From an uncultured Lactobacillus sp. (lineage in GTDB: Bacteria > Bacillota > Bacilli > Lactobacillales > Lactobacillaceae), in contig CALNAK010000022.1 of NCBI GenBank assembly GCA_937874185.1, positions 62,001-126,000 on the forward strand: a stretch of 64,000 nt of DNA, given 5' to 3'. Numbering within the stretch: position 1 is the first letter of the stretch; every line of letters begins with the position of its first letter. A program made the position numbers and the translations under genes. Below are positions 53,135 through 61,575 of this stretch, one piece after another. The notes beneath the pieces are model-generated. The model was not told the origin of the DNA, did no database searches, and saw only the letters and a list, made by a program, of their open reading frames with translations.

Positions 53135-54139
53135 ATGGCTAAGAAGGAAAAGGGAAGTAGTAATAAAAGAATTACTGAAACCGTAATGCGTATGATACGT
53201 GGCGATAAATTTACTAAGGATGAATATATAGAAAAGACTGGCGTTTCTTATCGGACGTTTGTACGAGATATGGATATTGTTAAAAGTAATTTCAAAGATT
53301 CGGAAAATTTTAAATATCATTATGATCGGGTAACTAAAAGTTATTTTCTAGAACGAAAAAGTTCAATCCCGGTGGAAGAAGTATTCGCTATTATAAAAGT
53401 TCTAATTGGAACTCGTGCTTTTAGCAAGGCTGAATTACGTGATATAACTGATGATTTATTACTGACAGTTGGGGTTAATGAGGAACCTATTATTGATAAA
53501 GCTTTGACAACGATTCGCAGTGGCTATCATTCTGTCAGCACGAGTGACCATTTGATTCAAGATATTATGAAATTTAACAATTTTATTTTGGACCAAAAGA
53601 CAATCCACTTTGCTTATTTAAGCAGTGATGTCAAAGGCGTCTCACCTAAAACCCATAAGGGCGTGCCATTAAGTTTGTATTTCTCTAATCATTATTTTTA
53701 TGTGGTGATGTATATCGTCAAAGATGGTGAAACTAAAGGCGATACTTATGTTTATCGAATTGACCGATTTACAGATATTATGTCTACGGATCGCTCAATT
53801 CAGGTTCCTCGTGATAAATGGGAAGATGAAGATACGATGCGCAGTAAGACGTACCTTTTGAATAGTGGATCAAATATCTCATACCAATTTATTTATCGCG
53901 GATATCCACAAGCAGCTTTGGATCAGTTGCCAGGTTCCAAATTAAAACACGCTACCGATGGCAGTATTTTTCATGCTAAAGATGGTGGAGTAGTCTTGGA
54001 AGGAAATTTGTCATTCAATGGAGCTGTGATGTGGGTACTTGGTCAAGGTGATTTGGTTACTGTTTTAGCGCCTAATTCGTTGATTGAGAAAGTAATTGAG
54101 AAGTTGCAGGAAACATTGAATCGTTATTTGAAGAAGTAG
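53135..54139 (+). CDS. Divergent WYL-domain transcription regulator
   Basis: 334 residues from the ATG 5 bases after GAGGAGGGA. An N-terminal helix-turn-helix (about 12-60, FTKDEYIEKTGVSYRTFVRD) is followed by a helical linker, a WYL-type domain (about 140-235) with YFSNHYFYVVMYIV where the name-giving WYL reads FYV, and VYRIDRFTDIM. A WCX-like C-terminal part ends with WVLGQGDLVTVLAP. WYL regulators sense nucleotides or nucleic acid ligands and often control defence or stress genes. Its own promoter bears the site shared by five neighbouring units, so I infer that it binds that site. Replacement of -35 boxes by the site suggests activation, but repression is also possible. Confidence 0.85.
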   Translation: MAKKEKGSSNKRITETVMRMIRGDKFTKDEYIEKTGVSYRTFVRDMDIVKSNFKDSENFKYHYDRVTKSYFLERKSSIPVEEVFAIIKVLIGTRAFSKAELRDITDDLLLTVGVNEEPIIDKALTTIRSGYHSVSTSDHLIQDIMKFNNFILDQKTIHFAYLSSDVKGVSPKTHKGVPLSLYFSNHYFYVVMYIVKDGETKGDTYVYRIDRFTDIMSTDRSIQVPRDKWEDEDTMRSKTYLLNSGSNISYQFIYRGYPQAALDQLPGSKLKHATDGSIFHAKDGGVVLEGNLSFNGAVMWVLGQGDLVTVLAPNSLIEKVIEKLQETLNRYLKK

Positions 54140-54245
54140 AATATTAAGTTAGCAATTTTTCTAAAAAAAGTTGATTTAATAGGAACTAGAAAATATTTAT
54201 AGAAGTATAATTTAATTGATTAAAAAAATTGAGGGGTGTTAGGAT

Positions 54246-55049
54246 ATGTCTACTAATAAACAGATTCATGATGAATTAATGAATGTGGAAACTAAATTTA
54301 ATGATAAAAAAATAAAGGGTGTTAATCTTAGTACTTTTGCATCATTTTTGAGCGATCAAAAGTTTTTGCCAAGTAGTAGTGTTATTGAAAAAGATTTTGA
54401 AGAAGCACTTTCTGGTAAAGCTGTTAGTGATGAGAACAAAGCCTTGAATTCCGCCAATGTAGAAAGAATGTATGGTTTTAATGCTGAATTCAAAGACATT
54501 TATTCAGGCGAAGACAAAACACCAAATGAATTTGGAAATGACTCGAATAGTGAATTCAATAACAAATTTATGTTCCTCGCATTGAATCAAGCATTTCGTC
54601 CAGATAAGAACGATATGACTGGTTGGATTAATTTCCATAATAGAGATGGCAAACATGATAGTGCCATGTTGAAATTCAGATTAGAAATTAATGATCTTGA
54701 TTACTATGGTTGTTATATTACTGATATATTCAAAAATGTTGTTGATAGTAATTCTGGAAAAGTAATGAAGAGCCCAGTTGCAGATGAGAATTCTGAGGAA
54801 TTTAAAAATTGTGCCAATATTCTAGCCCAAGAAATTAGTATAGTAAAGCCTGAAAAGATAATTGTTCTTGGAGGGGATGCTTTCGACTCTCTTAAAAAGA
54901 TGGCCAAGTTAGATATTTTTGGTGACAATACAGAGGTAGTAAAAAATGCAACCTTGGCAACTCACTATTCTGATCCCAATACACCAAAATATATTACTTG
55001 GTTTAACAAGAAACGTCCTGCTTTAATGGATAGAATTGCTGAAAAATAA
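54246..55049 (+). CDS. Uracil-DNA-glycosylase-superfamily-like protein
   Basis: 267 residues, GAGGGGTG before the ATG. The central part reads like the UDG fold: KFMFLALNQAF as the first strand, then INFHNRDGKHD, YYGCYITDIFKNVV, EISIVKPEKIIVLGGDAF and a late HYSDPNTPKYI. The usual catalytic motifs (GQDPY or GEAPG) are not recognisable, so a distinct member or a non-enzymatic relative is possible. It lies between the WYL regulator gene and a GATase gene without a copy of the regulon operator. Placement in the regulon is therefore uncertain. Confidence 0.6.
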   Translation: MSTNKQIHDELMNVETKFNDKKIKGVNLSTFASFLSDQKFLPSSSVIEKDFEEALSGKAVSDENKALNSANVERMYGFNAEFKDIYSGEDKTPNEFGNDSNSEFNNKFMFLALNQAFRPDKNDMTGWINFHNRDGKHDSAMLKFRLEINDLDYYGCYITDIFKNVVDSNSGKVMKSPVADENSEEFKNCANILAQEISIVKPEKIIVLGGDAFDSLKKMAKLDIFGDNTEVVKNATLATHYSDPNTPKYITWFNKKRPALMDRIAEK

Positions 55050-55059
55050 TATAAATTCA

Positions 55060-55090
55060 GTCCTCATCGTAGAAATGAGGGCTTTTTTTT
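55060..55090 (+). terminator. Terminator
   Basis: GTCCTCAT pairs with ATGAGGGC around CGTAGAA, followed by eight T residues. Confidence 0.84.
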
Positions 55091-55178
55091 ATCAAAATTA
55101 TCATGATATAATAATGTCATCTTGGGGAGTTGCAGGCGATACCCATCCAAAAATTGCCGTTGATGTGAAAGGAATTCT

Positions 55179-55844
55179 ATGCGAATTAACGTTTTACAAC
55201 ATACTCCAAATGAAGGACCAGGGATGATTCAAGAATGGTCCCAACAAAATAATCACGAAATGTACATTTATCATCCATATCAATTTGGAGCTTTACCAAC
55301 GGCCTCCGAAACTGATATGTTAGTTATTCTTGGTGGTCCAATGAGTCCCAATGATGATTTGGATTGGATCAAGCAAGAACGTGAACTGATTCAAGAATTA
55401 CTAAATCAGAATAAGCCTGTCTTTGGTGTTTGTTACGGAGCTCAACAGGTTGTTAAAACCTTAGGCTATGAAATTACTAAGGCACCAGCAAAAGAGGTTG
55501 GTTGGGGTCCAGTTTATCGTCGTGACATTAAAGATTTGGATATTCCTGAAGAACTAAATGTTCTACATTGGCATGAAGAAATGTTTGAGATACCAAAAGA
55601 GGGACAATTGTTGTTTTCCGGTGACCAATTAGAGAATCAAGGTTTCGTAATGAATCATCGCGTTGTAGGTTTACAATTCCATTTGGAACCAGAGGCAGAT
55701 AATGTGCGGGAAATGGTTGTGAATGATTATTCCTATATAGACGGTTCAGTACTTGAACAAAGTAAAACCGATATTTTACAAATTCCTGATTTAACGCAAA
55801 ATAAACAGACACTCTTTAAATTGTTAGATTATATAGTTGCATAG
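55179..55844 (+). CDS. Class I glutamine amidotransferase-like protein
   Basis: 221 residues. The triad is visible: cysteine in VFGVCYGAQQVV, histidine and glutamate in GLQFHLEPEADN. It also has LVILGGPMSPNDD. This is the stand-alone GMP-synthase-like GATase group, seen as gamma-glutamyl hydrolases or amidotransferases of unknown partner. Cytosolic. AAAGGAATT precedes the ATG. It ends at a bidirectional terminator shared with the convergent membrane gene, and it has no WYL-regulon operator. Confidence 0.87.
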   Translation: MRINVLQHTPNEGPGMIQEWSQQNNHEMYIYHPYQFGALPTASETDMLVILGGPMSPNDDLDWIKQERELIQELLNQNKPVFGVCYGAQQVVKTLGYEITKAPAKEVGWGPVYRRDIKDLDIPEELNVLHWHEEMFEIPKEGQLLFSGDQLENQGFVMNHRVVGLQFHLEPEADNVREMVVNDYSYIDGSVLEQSKTDILQIPDLTQNKQTLFKLLDYIVA

Positions 55845-55846
55845 AA

Positions 55847-55889
55847 ATAAGCCAGAAATTCCAATGTCGGAATTTCTGGCTTATTTTGT
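55847..55889. terminator. Bidirectional terminator
   Basis: AATAAGCCAGAAATTCC pairs with GGAATTTCTGGCTTATT around a short loop between convergent genes. Confidence 0.9.
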
Positions 55890-55891
55890 AT

Positions 55892-57124
55892 CTAATAGTG
55901 ACTGGAGATTTCACCGATACGATGATCAGTTTGTAACATAAGAGCAGTTTGGGCTCCAGCAATAGTTGTTTCCACGCGACCCCAGTAGTTGATAGCGGCC
56001 GTTTGTTGCTTGGTTTCTTCTTTTATATCACCCAGTTGTTCATTAACTTCATAAAGTTGATCAGAGATTTCGTTTTCAGCATCATTAATAGAATTAATAA
56101 TTGCGGATGATGCAGTTTTAAGCGCTTCAGTTACAGTATTAGTAATTTTATCAGTTCGTTCATCTTGAGAGACATGTTCAAAGGCAAGGCTCCAAGATGG
56201 CACACCATTCAACAGAGCCTCATATATTTTGTATAAACGATATGTATTCTTAGTCTGTTCTGGTGGGAAGAAAATAATATTATCACGAATGACGTTAGAA
56301 TAGGCAGTTAACTTACTTTTGGCATCATTGTAAGTCATTTTTTGTTGCTCAGCGTATGAAGAATAGAGCGGAGGAAAACTTTCGTCGTATTGGAATTTAG
56401 CGTTTAAAGTTTCGTCACTACAATCATTGTTCTGACAAAATTCTTTATCTGCATTTAAAATTTTTCTCTTCGTTTCCATTCGCTTATAGTTCTTATAGCT
56501 TGCCCATGGTTGTGAAATACGCCAGCCGTGTTTGGCAGCTAATAGAAGAATTGGGGAAGCAAATAAAAATGTCCATCCAATAAGAGCGTTAATTGCAAAT
56601 AATGAGTAAAAAATTAAATGTGCTAGTAAGGTAGAACCATTAACTATGGCATCAGGTCCAGATACCATTGAATGTAGGAGTATTGCCATAAATACGAAGG
56701 GAATACTGATCCAAAGAATGATATGACCAAATCTTCGACTGCTATAATCAATTTCTTCTTTTTCTGGAAGCTTATCTTCATGTTTGAGGCGATATGCGAC
56801 TTCATTAGGATGACGACTATCATGTTTAAATTTATGGTAATTGTTCTCAATGGTTTTGATGTTGTCGTTGAGTGTATTAGTTTGATAATTTAGGTCGCTA
56901 TTATAGTCCTCAAGTAATTGTGATAAAGAGTTTTTAGCTACAACCAATAATTTTAAATGATTAGCTAATTCTGGAATAGGTAGTGCATTCATTGCCTGTG
57001 TATGATCGATGGTCCATTCGTACACCGGATCATTCCATCTGCTATCATCTAGTAAATTTGCGGCTGACTTATTAATTTTATCAACATCTTTAAACGTACT
57101 TGGTACGTATTTTGTTTCTTCCAT
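55892..57124 (-). CDS. Coiled-coil membrane protein of the WYL regulon
   Basis: 410 residues, unknown family. About 135 cytosolic residues with coiled-coil heptads (ENNYHKFKHDS region) precede two or three helices (about 135-155, 165-185 and 190-205, FGHIILWISIPFVFMAILLH and HLIFYSLFAINALIGWTFLF). A long cytosolic part follows; its last 90 residues (TDKITNTVTEALKTASSAII and NEQLGDIKEETKQQ) look like another coiled coil, as in signalling or membrane-shaping proteins. A regulon operator sits 52 bases upstream of its ATG. GGGAGAAT serves as ribosome site. Confidence 0.78.
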   Translation of the reverse strand: MEETKYVPSTFKDVDKINKSAANLLDDSRWNDPVYEWTIDHTQAMNALPIPELANHLKLLVVAKNSLSQLLEDYNSDLNYQTNTLNDNIKTIENNYHKFKHDSRHPNEVAYRLKHEDKLPEKEEIDYSSRRFGHIILWISIPFVFMAILLHSMVSGPDAIVNGSTLLAHLIFYSLFAINALIGWTFLFASPILLLAAKHGWRISQPWASYKNYKRMETKRKILNADKEFCQNNDCSDETLNAKFQYDESFPPLYSSYAEQQKMTYNDAKSKLTAYSNVIRDNIIFFPPEQTKNTYRLYKIYEALLNGVPSWSLAFEHVSQDERTDKITNTVTEALKTASSAIINSINDAENEISDQLYEVNEQLGDIKEETKQQTAAINYWGRVETTIAGAQTALMLQTDHRIGEISSHY

Positions 57125-57175
57125 AAGAGTGATTCTCCCATCTATTTAGGTACAAGACAATTGTATTAAATGAGG

Positions 57176-57191
57176 TGACACAATATGGCAT
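57176..57191 (-). promoter_or_regulatory. WYL-regulon operator, site 4
   Basis: TGACACAATATGGCAT on the plus strand. In the direction of the membrane gene it is followed after 10 bases by TACAAT (-10). Confidence 0.82.
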
Positions 57192-57292
57192 ATTGGAGAG
57201 GACCTAGAATTAATTTGAAAATTTATTATCATTTTAGATTCCAATGATAGGAATTTGAGATATAAATGACTTATTACTCAAACTTGCAGCTT

Positions 57293-57416
57293 AAACGCGA
57301 AAAAAATCACAGATTCACTCCGCTTTGCCTGACTTTCCAAATCATACGCAAAGTACGCGTATAATTCGTGAAGTCCTGCAAATGCTCGGAATCTTATCGT
57401 GATTTTTCCCGCTCTA
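57293..57416 (-). repeat. Family A structured element, copy 12
   Basis: Minus orientation; its start GAGCGGG overlaps the TAG stop of the beta-helix-like gene. The outer stem is AAAAATCAC/GTGATTTTT with GATTCC/GAATC, unrelated in sequence to other copies but fully paired. The inner hairpin is the common GACTTC/GAAGTC type. The right end is altered (CGCGTTT). Confidence 0.84.
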
Positions 57417-58211
57417 ATCATTTTGATTGAATGGTTCACTACCATCAGCTAAGACGGTTGAATTGTTATCGAAACGCCAGCGGATATTAGATAGTCCAGA
57501 TAAGAAACTATCGCCTTTAAAGTTGCTATTGATAATATCAATGAAGGTATCTTTTTTTGAGAAATTCAGATTTACACCGTCAACGCTGGAGTTGTTTTCA
57601 ATATAAAAATTGCTGGAGTCAAGGTTTCTTCGTCCGTCGACTGTCAGATCAATATAGGATAAACTGGCGTGATTCTGTAAGGCAACCGCATATGAAATCA
57701 CTGAATCTTTGACGATTGCTGAAGATTTTCTCAAGCCTAGTAATTGGATTTCAGTGTCCACGGCAATCATTTGGCTATCTTTTTCGAGGAGTAGTCCCGT
57801 GGTATTCGTATTACGATTTGCCATAATAGCGGAATTTAATAACGAGATGGTTGAGTTTTGACAATAAACTGTATCCCATTTTGAAAGTACGCGATTAATA
57901 ACGACATTGTTTCCATATAATTCAGCATGATTATAAAGCGCAATAGTGTTGAACTTTGGACCATCATAAGTTACGGAAAGATTTTGTAAAATCAAGGAAT
58001 TGCCATTACAGAAGAAAGCACAATTTAATTTAGTCGAATTGGCGTCGTCAGAAATGCCTCTGATAGTTAAACTCTTTTTGATTTCAAAGTATCCGATATA
58101 ACGTTTAAAATTGTATGTTCCAGGAAGTAATTCGATGATGTCATTATCAGAAACTTGAGAAAAGAGAACAGTTAGAAATTGTTTAGTATTATTAACCTTA
58201 TATTTTGTCAT
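57414..58211 (-). CDS. Beta-helix-like protein of the WYL regulon
   Basis: 265 residues from the ATG after GGAGGGG. It begins MTKYKVNNTKQFLTVLF and DIIELLPGTYNFKRY, then ITI-type strands (KKSLTIRGISDD) and a run of short strand-turn repeats (SLILQNLSV, AELYGNNVVINRV, STISLLNSAIM, ASLSYIDLTVDG), the pattern of a right-handed parallel beta-helix. No signal peptide or membrane helix, so it appears cytosolic. Such folds serve in polysaccharide enzymes and phage tail spikes, but no catalytic residues stand out. It has a regulon operator upstream and a family A repeat at its stop. Confidence 0.76.
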   Translation of the reverse strand: MTKYKVNNTKQFLTVLFSQVSDNDIIELLPGTYNFKRYIGYFEIKKSLTIRGISDDANSTKLNCAFFCNGNSLILQNLSVTYDGPKFNTIALYNHAELYGNNVVINRVLSKWDTVYCQNSTISLLNSAIMANRNTNTTGLLLEKDSQMIAVDTEIQLLGLRKSSAIVKDSVISYAVALQNHASLSYIDLTVDGRRNLDSSNFYIENNSSVDGVNLNFSKKDTFIDIINSNFKGDSFLSGLSNIRWRFDNNSTVLADGSEPFNQND

Positions 58212-58255
58212 AAGCCCCTCCGAAAATCTTTTATGACTAAAGTATAATAATTTGA

Positions 58256-58272
58256 ATGACATAATATGGCAT
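58256..58272 (-). promoter_or_regulatory. WYL-regulon operator, site 5
   Basis: ATGACATAATATGGCAT on the plus strand; followed in the minus direction after 10 bases by TATACT (-10) for the beta-helix-like gene. Confidence 0.86.
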
Positions 58273-58301
58273 AAACTATTGATTTGATAAATTTCTTCAA
58301 A

Positions 58302-58345
58302 TAAATAACCGGAGCAACTATTTTTCAGTTGTTCCGGTTATTTTG
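58302..58345 (-). terminator. Terminator of the P3 gene
   Basis: AAATAACCGGAGCAACT pairs with AGTTGTTCCGGTTATTT, with a T run on both strands. Confidence 0.85.
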
Positions 58346-58351
58346 CTAGTT

Positions 58352-59644
58352 TTATTCTTTCCAAAGATATTTAAGAAGGAATCCACATAAATCAGATTGC
58401 TTTATTTGAGTATCGAGAACTTTGCCTGAATTATCTCTAACTTCAAAGTAGGCAGTTGAGTAATCATCAATGTTGTTGTCGTTTATATAATTTTCAAAAT
58501 TTTTATCAGTACGAGCATTGTCAATTGATGATCTCAAACGTTTATTTTCCTTTGCGAAGTAAAGGTAGATTTTTAAACCTGAGTCTAGGGCATTTTTAAA
58601 GACGTTATTATAGAACGTAGTTGTTAATGAATTGAAATCTGAGGATCTAAGACCAGTTTGAGTATTAACTCCGATAGTTTTGTAGTCAGTCCAAAGAATA
58701 TTTTCATCTTCAACTAGTGGTCGGTAGTTGATATCCATGGTTGTACGAGAATCCATAGGTTCATTGATTTTTGGATCATGATTTAACCAGGACTCTTTGT
58801 TGAGGTAGCTTGTTATTTGTTCAGGTTTATAAACGGGTAACATTTTAATATCGGTAGAGGTAGTAGTCCAATATTTCTTGTCATTATATTCATCATCAAT
58901 TGCAGAATTTTTGTCACCGGATTGATTTGATACGTAAACAGCTAAAGGCAAATCAGCTTCATCTATAACCGGGGAAACGATGCGGTTAGTTGATTTCTCA
59001 CGAAGTTGATATAGAAGTTTGTCTTTCCAATATTCATGGGGAGCAACACTTGGTGAAAGTGAATAGTCATCGTCCAAGTCTTCATCCTCGTAGTCATAAT
59101 CATCCTCATCATCGGTTTCGTCATCTTCGTCATCGTAATCTGAATCCTCAATTTCATCGTCAGAGTCTTCATCATCAGAACTAGGATCAGCTTCGTACCA
59201 AGCAGAGATTACATCTTTAAGGGTACAAGTTAATCCGTCGACTTGATCATCAATATCGGAGAACTGAACTTTTTCTAAAATATAATCTGGTGATAATTTT
59301 TTTAACAAGGTGTCTAATGGGAAATTGGATCTACTCCAAAAAGTATCTTCATCGGTGTAACGGGAAATTAATTCGTCAACTGATAAAGTATCGATGGCAT
59401 TAAATAGCTCATTTAAATTATTAAATAATAAAGTCCGATTACCGGGTATTTGAAGCTCCACTTTTGATTCAGAAATATCGGTATTTTTAAAATCAGTAGC
59501 GGCAGATTCAGTTTCAGCTGAAAGACCAACGGCTACAGAATACTTAGCCTTTTGCGTTGTATCCAATAATTCATAAGGTGTACGCGAATAATTGGTTAAA
59601 ACAACACGACTATTTTTAAGCAATTCCTCTTTTGATAATGACAT
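58352..59644 (-). CDS. Unknown-family protein P3 of the WYL regulon, with acidic linker
   Basis: 430 residues, GGGGGTC before the ATG. Soluble, no signal peptide. Its middle (about residues 170-215) is an extreme acidic tract made almost only of D, E, S and Y. The last part (AYFEVRDNSGKVLDTQIKQS, helix, LLKYLWKE) resembles the strand-strand-helix-FLW ends of P1 and P2, and an earlier LLYQLREKSTNRIVSPVIDE may be a second unit. So it is probably a distant relative of P1/P2 with an inserted linker. Operator upstream. Function unknown. Confidence 0.76.
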   Translation of the reverse strand: MSLSKEELLKNSRVVLTNYSRTPYELLDTTQKAKYSVAVGLSAETESAATDFKNTDISESKVELQIPGNRTLLFNNLNELFNAIDTLSVDELISRYTDEDTFWSRSNFPLDTLLKKLSPDYILEKVQFSDIDDQVDGLTCTLKDVISAWYEADPSSDDEDSDDEIEDSDYDDEDDETDDEDDYDYEDEDLDDDYSLSPSVAPHEYWKDKLLYQLREKSTNRIVSPVIDEADLPLAVYVSNQSGDKNSAIDDEYNDKKYWTTTSTDIKMLPVYKPEQITSYLNKESWLNHDPKINEPMDSRTTMDINYRPLVEDENILWTDYKTIGVNTQTGLRSSDFNSLTTTFYNNVFKNALDSGLKIYLYFAKENKRLRSSIDNARTDKNFENYINDNNIDDYSTAYFEVRDNSGKVLDTQIKQSDLCGFLLKYLWKE

Positions 59645-59693
59645 TGATTGAGACCCCCATGTTTTTGAATAACTTAATTATAGTATTCTTGCC

Positions 59694-59709
59694 TGACGTA
59701 ATATGGCAT
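59694..59709 (-). promoter_or_regulatory. WYL-regulon operator, site 6
   Basis: TGACGTAATATGGCAT on the plus strand; in the direction of P3 it is followed after 11 bases by a perfect TATAAT. Confidence 0.84.
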
Positions 59710-59751
59710 TATAGAACGATTCTATGATTAATTTTGAGAGATTAATAAACG

Positions 59752-59803
59752 AAAAAAGACGAGGTCAAAACTAAATTAATAGTTTGTAACTTCGCCTTTA
59801 CAT
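59752..59803 (-). terminator. Terminator of the 79-residue gene
   Basis: On the minus strand AAGGCGAAGTTACAAACTA pairs with TAGTTTTGACCTCGTCTT, with two mismatches and a T run. Confidence 0.75.
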
Positions 59804-59835
59804 AATTCAATACTTTATGTAAACAAAACTTTACT

Positions 59836-60075
59836 TTAAATTGTCTTCTTTAAATGATAAGGAACAACACTTTTATCGGAATCTTTGGTGTCTGATTTTT
59901 CATCTTTAGCAAAATAGACAACAAAACTCTTTTTGTCGCTAACATCCTCAGCAACAATTAGGGATGATTCGTAGGGATCTTTTGCTTTGTAAATTTGTGC
60001 TCCACGGACTGCCTCACCAAAGTCCTTAGAATTGGCAATTGCATCACCGGGATTAAAAAATACCATTTCGTCCAT
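59836..60075 (-). CDS. Small acidic protein of unknown function
   Basis: 79 residues from the ATG 10 bases after AAAGGA. Sequence MDEMVFFNPGDAIANSKDFG, then SSLIVAEDVSDKKSFVVYFA and a charged linker (KDEKSDTKDSDKS) before PYHLKK. Probably a small cytosolic beta-rich protein. No family recognised. No WYL-regulon operator upstream, so it lies at the border of that locus. It is divergent from the DUF1694 gene. Confidence 0.65.
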   Translation of the reverse strand: MDEMVFFNPGDAIANSKDFGEAVRGAQIYKAKDPYESSLIVAEDVSDKKSFVVYFAKDEKSDTKDSDKSVVPYHLKKTI

Positions 60076-60193
60076 AAGTAACACGTCCTTTCTTTACCAT
60101 CATTATACAATTATGTAGACTGATGGATAAAGAAATCTTGCTTTTATCTTGAAGACTTCTCAGCTATACTATGACGTATGGAGGGTGTAAAAC

Positions 60194-60574
60194 ATGACCA
60201 ACGTTGAGGATTATATTAAACAAAATGTTTTTGGCAAGCCACAGTTAAAGCCTGATGAGAAGAATAAGTTTCTAGGTAATTTTGCGGAACGTGTGGCGAT
60301 TGCTTTAACAATTGCACAAATTAAGAATCAAGATAACGTATCGACTGTTGAAAGCGTTATGAAAAAATATCCAAACTATCACCTTTACTTAAATGGTAAA
60401 ATGGATTCATATTTACTGGATAATTATCTCCAGTTAAGTGTAAAATTAAAGTATAAGTTTACAATAGTTTCACAATCGGGAATGCGTAATCGAGATCGTA
60501 CATTGACAGACAATGATATGGGCTTAGTTATTGCCGATGAGAATAAACCTGTTGGTAGACCAGTACTTATATAA
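60194..60574 (+). CDS. YueI-like DUF1694 family protein
   Basis: 126 residues. VFGKPQLKPDEKNKFLGNFA near the start and ERVAIALTIAQ are the DUF1694 hallmark; the rest forms an alpha/beta fold with YHLYLNGKMD and TIVSQSGMRNRDRTLTDNDM. The role is unknown. It sits 16 bases before prs, and both are probably co-transcribed. GGAGGGTG before its ATG. Confidence 0.86.
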   Translation: MTNVEDYIKQNVFGKPQLKPDEKNKFLGNFAERVAIALTIAQIKNQDNVSTVESVMKKYPNYHLYLNGKMDSYLLDNYLQLSVKLKYKFTIVSQSGMRNRDRTLTDNDMGLVIADENKPVGRPVLI

Positions 60575-60590
60575 TCTTTGGAGGACAAAT

Positions 60591-61571
60591 ATGTCTAGCA
60601 GTAATTTAGATAACATTGCTTTACTTTCTTTAAATGGTAATAAACCATTAGCTAAGAGAATTTCTGACTACATGGGTATTCCATTATTGGATGCTACAGT
60701 TTCACATTTTAGTGATGGGGAAATTAACATCCAAGTTAACGAAAGTATTCGTGGAAAGAGCATCTATATCATTCATTCAGTTTCTGATCCAGTTAATGAT
60801 AACTTCATGGAATTGATGATTGCCGTTGATGCCCTAAGACGTGCAAGTGCACAAAGTATCACTTGTGTATTACCATACTTTGCATATACTCGTTCAGATA
60901 GAAAATCTCGTTCAAGAGAACCTATTTCAGCTAAGTTATTCGCAAATATGTTGGAATTAGGTAAAGTTGACCGTGTAATGGCTATTGATATGCATGCTGA
61001 CCAAATTCAAGGATTCTTCGATATCCCAGTTGATCACTTACGTGCAATGCCAATTTTTGCCAGTTACTTTGAAAAGAAAATCAAGAACCCAGATGATTTC
61101 GTCTTTGTAGCTCCTGATCACAATTCAACAAAACGTGCCCGTTCACTTGCTGAAGTATTCGGTTCACAAATTGCTATCGTTGATCAAAGATCTACAGAAA
61201 TGGAAGATGTTGTTCCTGATATTATCGGTGATGTTGAAGGTAAACAATGTGTTATCGTTGACGATTTGATTGATACAGGTACAAGAATGATCAATAGCGC
61301 CAAAGCTATCAAAGCTGCCGGTGCCAAAACAATTTCAGCAGCAGCAACACACGCCATTTTCTCAAAAGGTGCTGCTAAGAAGTTAGAAGATTCATTATTA
61401 ATGGAAGTCCTTGTATCAGATACAATCGTAATTCCAGAAGATGAACAATTTTCTAAATTAAAGATACTTTCTGTAACAGACTTAGTTGGAGATGCTATTC
61501 GCATGACTGAGTTGAATGAATCAATCGATTCATTATTCCAAGTTAGAGATAGCTATACAGAAATTAAGTAA
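60591..61571 (+). CDS. prs: Ribose-phosphate pyrophosphokinase
   Basis: 326 residues from the ATG after GGAGGACAAAT. The PRPP synthetase signatures are all there: VSHFSDGEINIQVNESIRG, LPYFAYTRSDRKSRSREPIS, VMAIDMHADQIQGFFDIPVD, VFVAPDHNSTKRAR and the PRPP loop CVIVDDLIDTGTRM. It makes PRPP from ribose-5-phosphate and ATP for nucleotide, histidine and tryptophan synthesis. Lactobacilli often carry two prs genes; this one, behind DUF1694, may be the second. A family A repeat starts four bases after the stop. Confidence 0.95.
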   Translation: MSSSNLDNIALLSLNGNKPLAKRISDYMGIPLLDATVSHFSDGEINIQVNESIRGKSIYIIHSVSDPVNDNFMELMIAVDALRRASAQSITCVLPYFAYTRSDRKSRSREPISAKLFANMLELGKVDRVMAIDMHADQIQGFFDIPVDHLRAMPIFASYFEKKIKNPDDFVFVAPDHNSTKRARSLAEVFGSQIAIVDQRSTEMEDVVPDIIGDVEGKQCVIVDDLIDTGTRMINSAKAIKAAGAKTISAAATHAIFSKGAAKKLEDSLLMEVLVSDTIVIPEDEQFSKLKILSVTDLVGDAIRMTELNESIDSLFQVRDSYTEIK

Positions 61572-61575
61572 ATCA

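Noticed and set aside
50427..59709. Prophage or integrated element explanation for the WYL locus
   Set aside because: No integrase, phage structural, replication or attachment-site repeats are visible, and housekeeping genes flank and interrupt the block.
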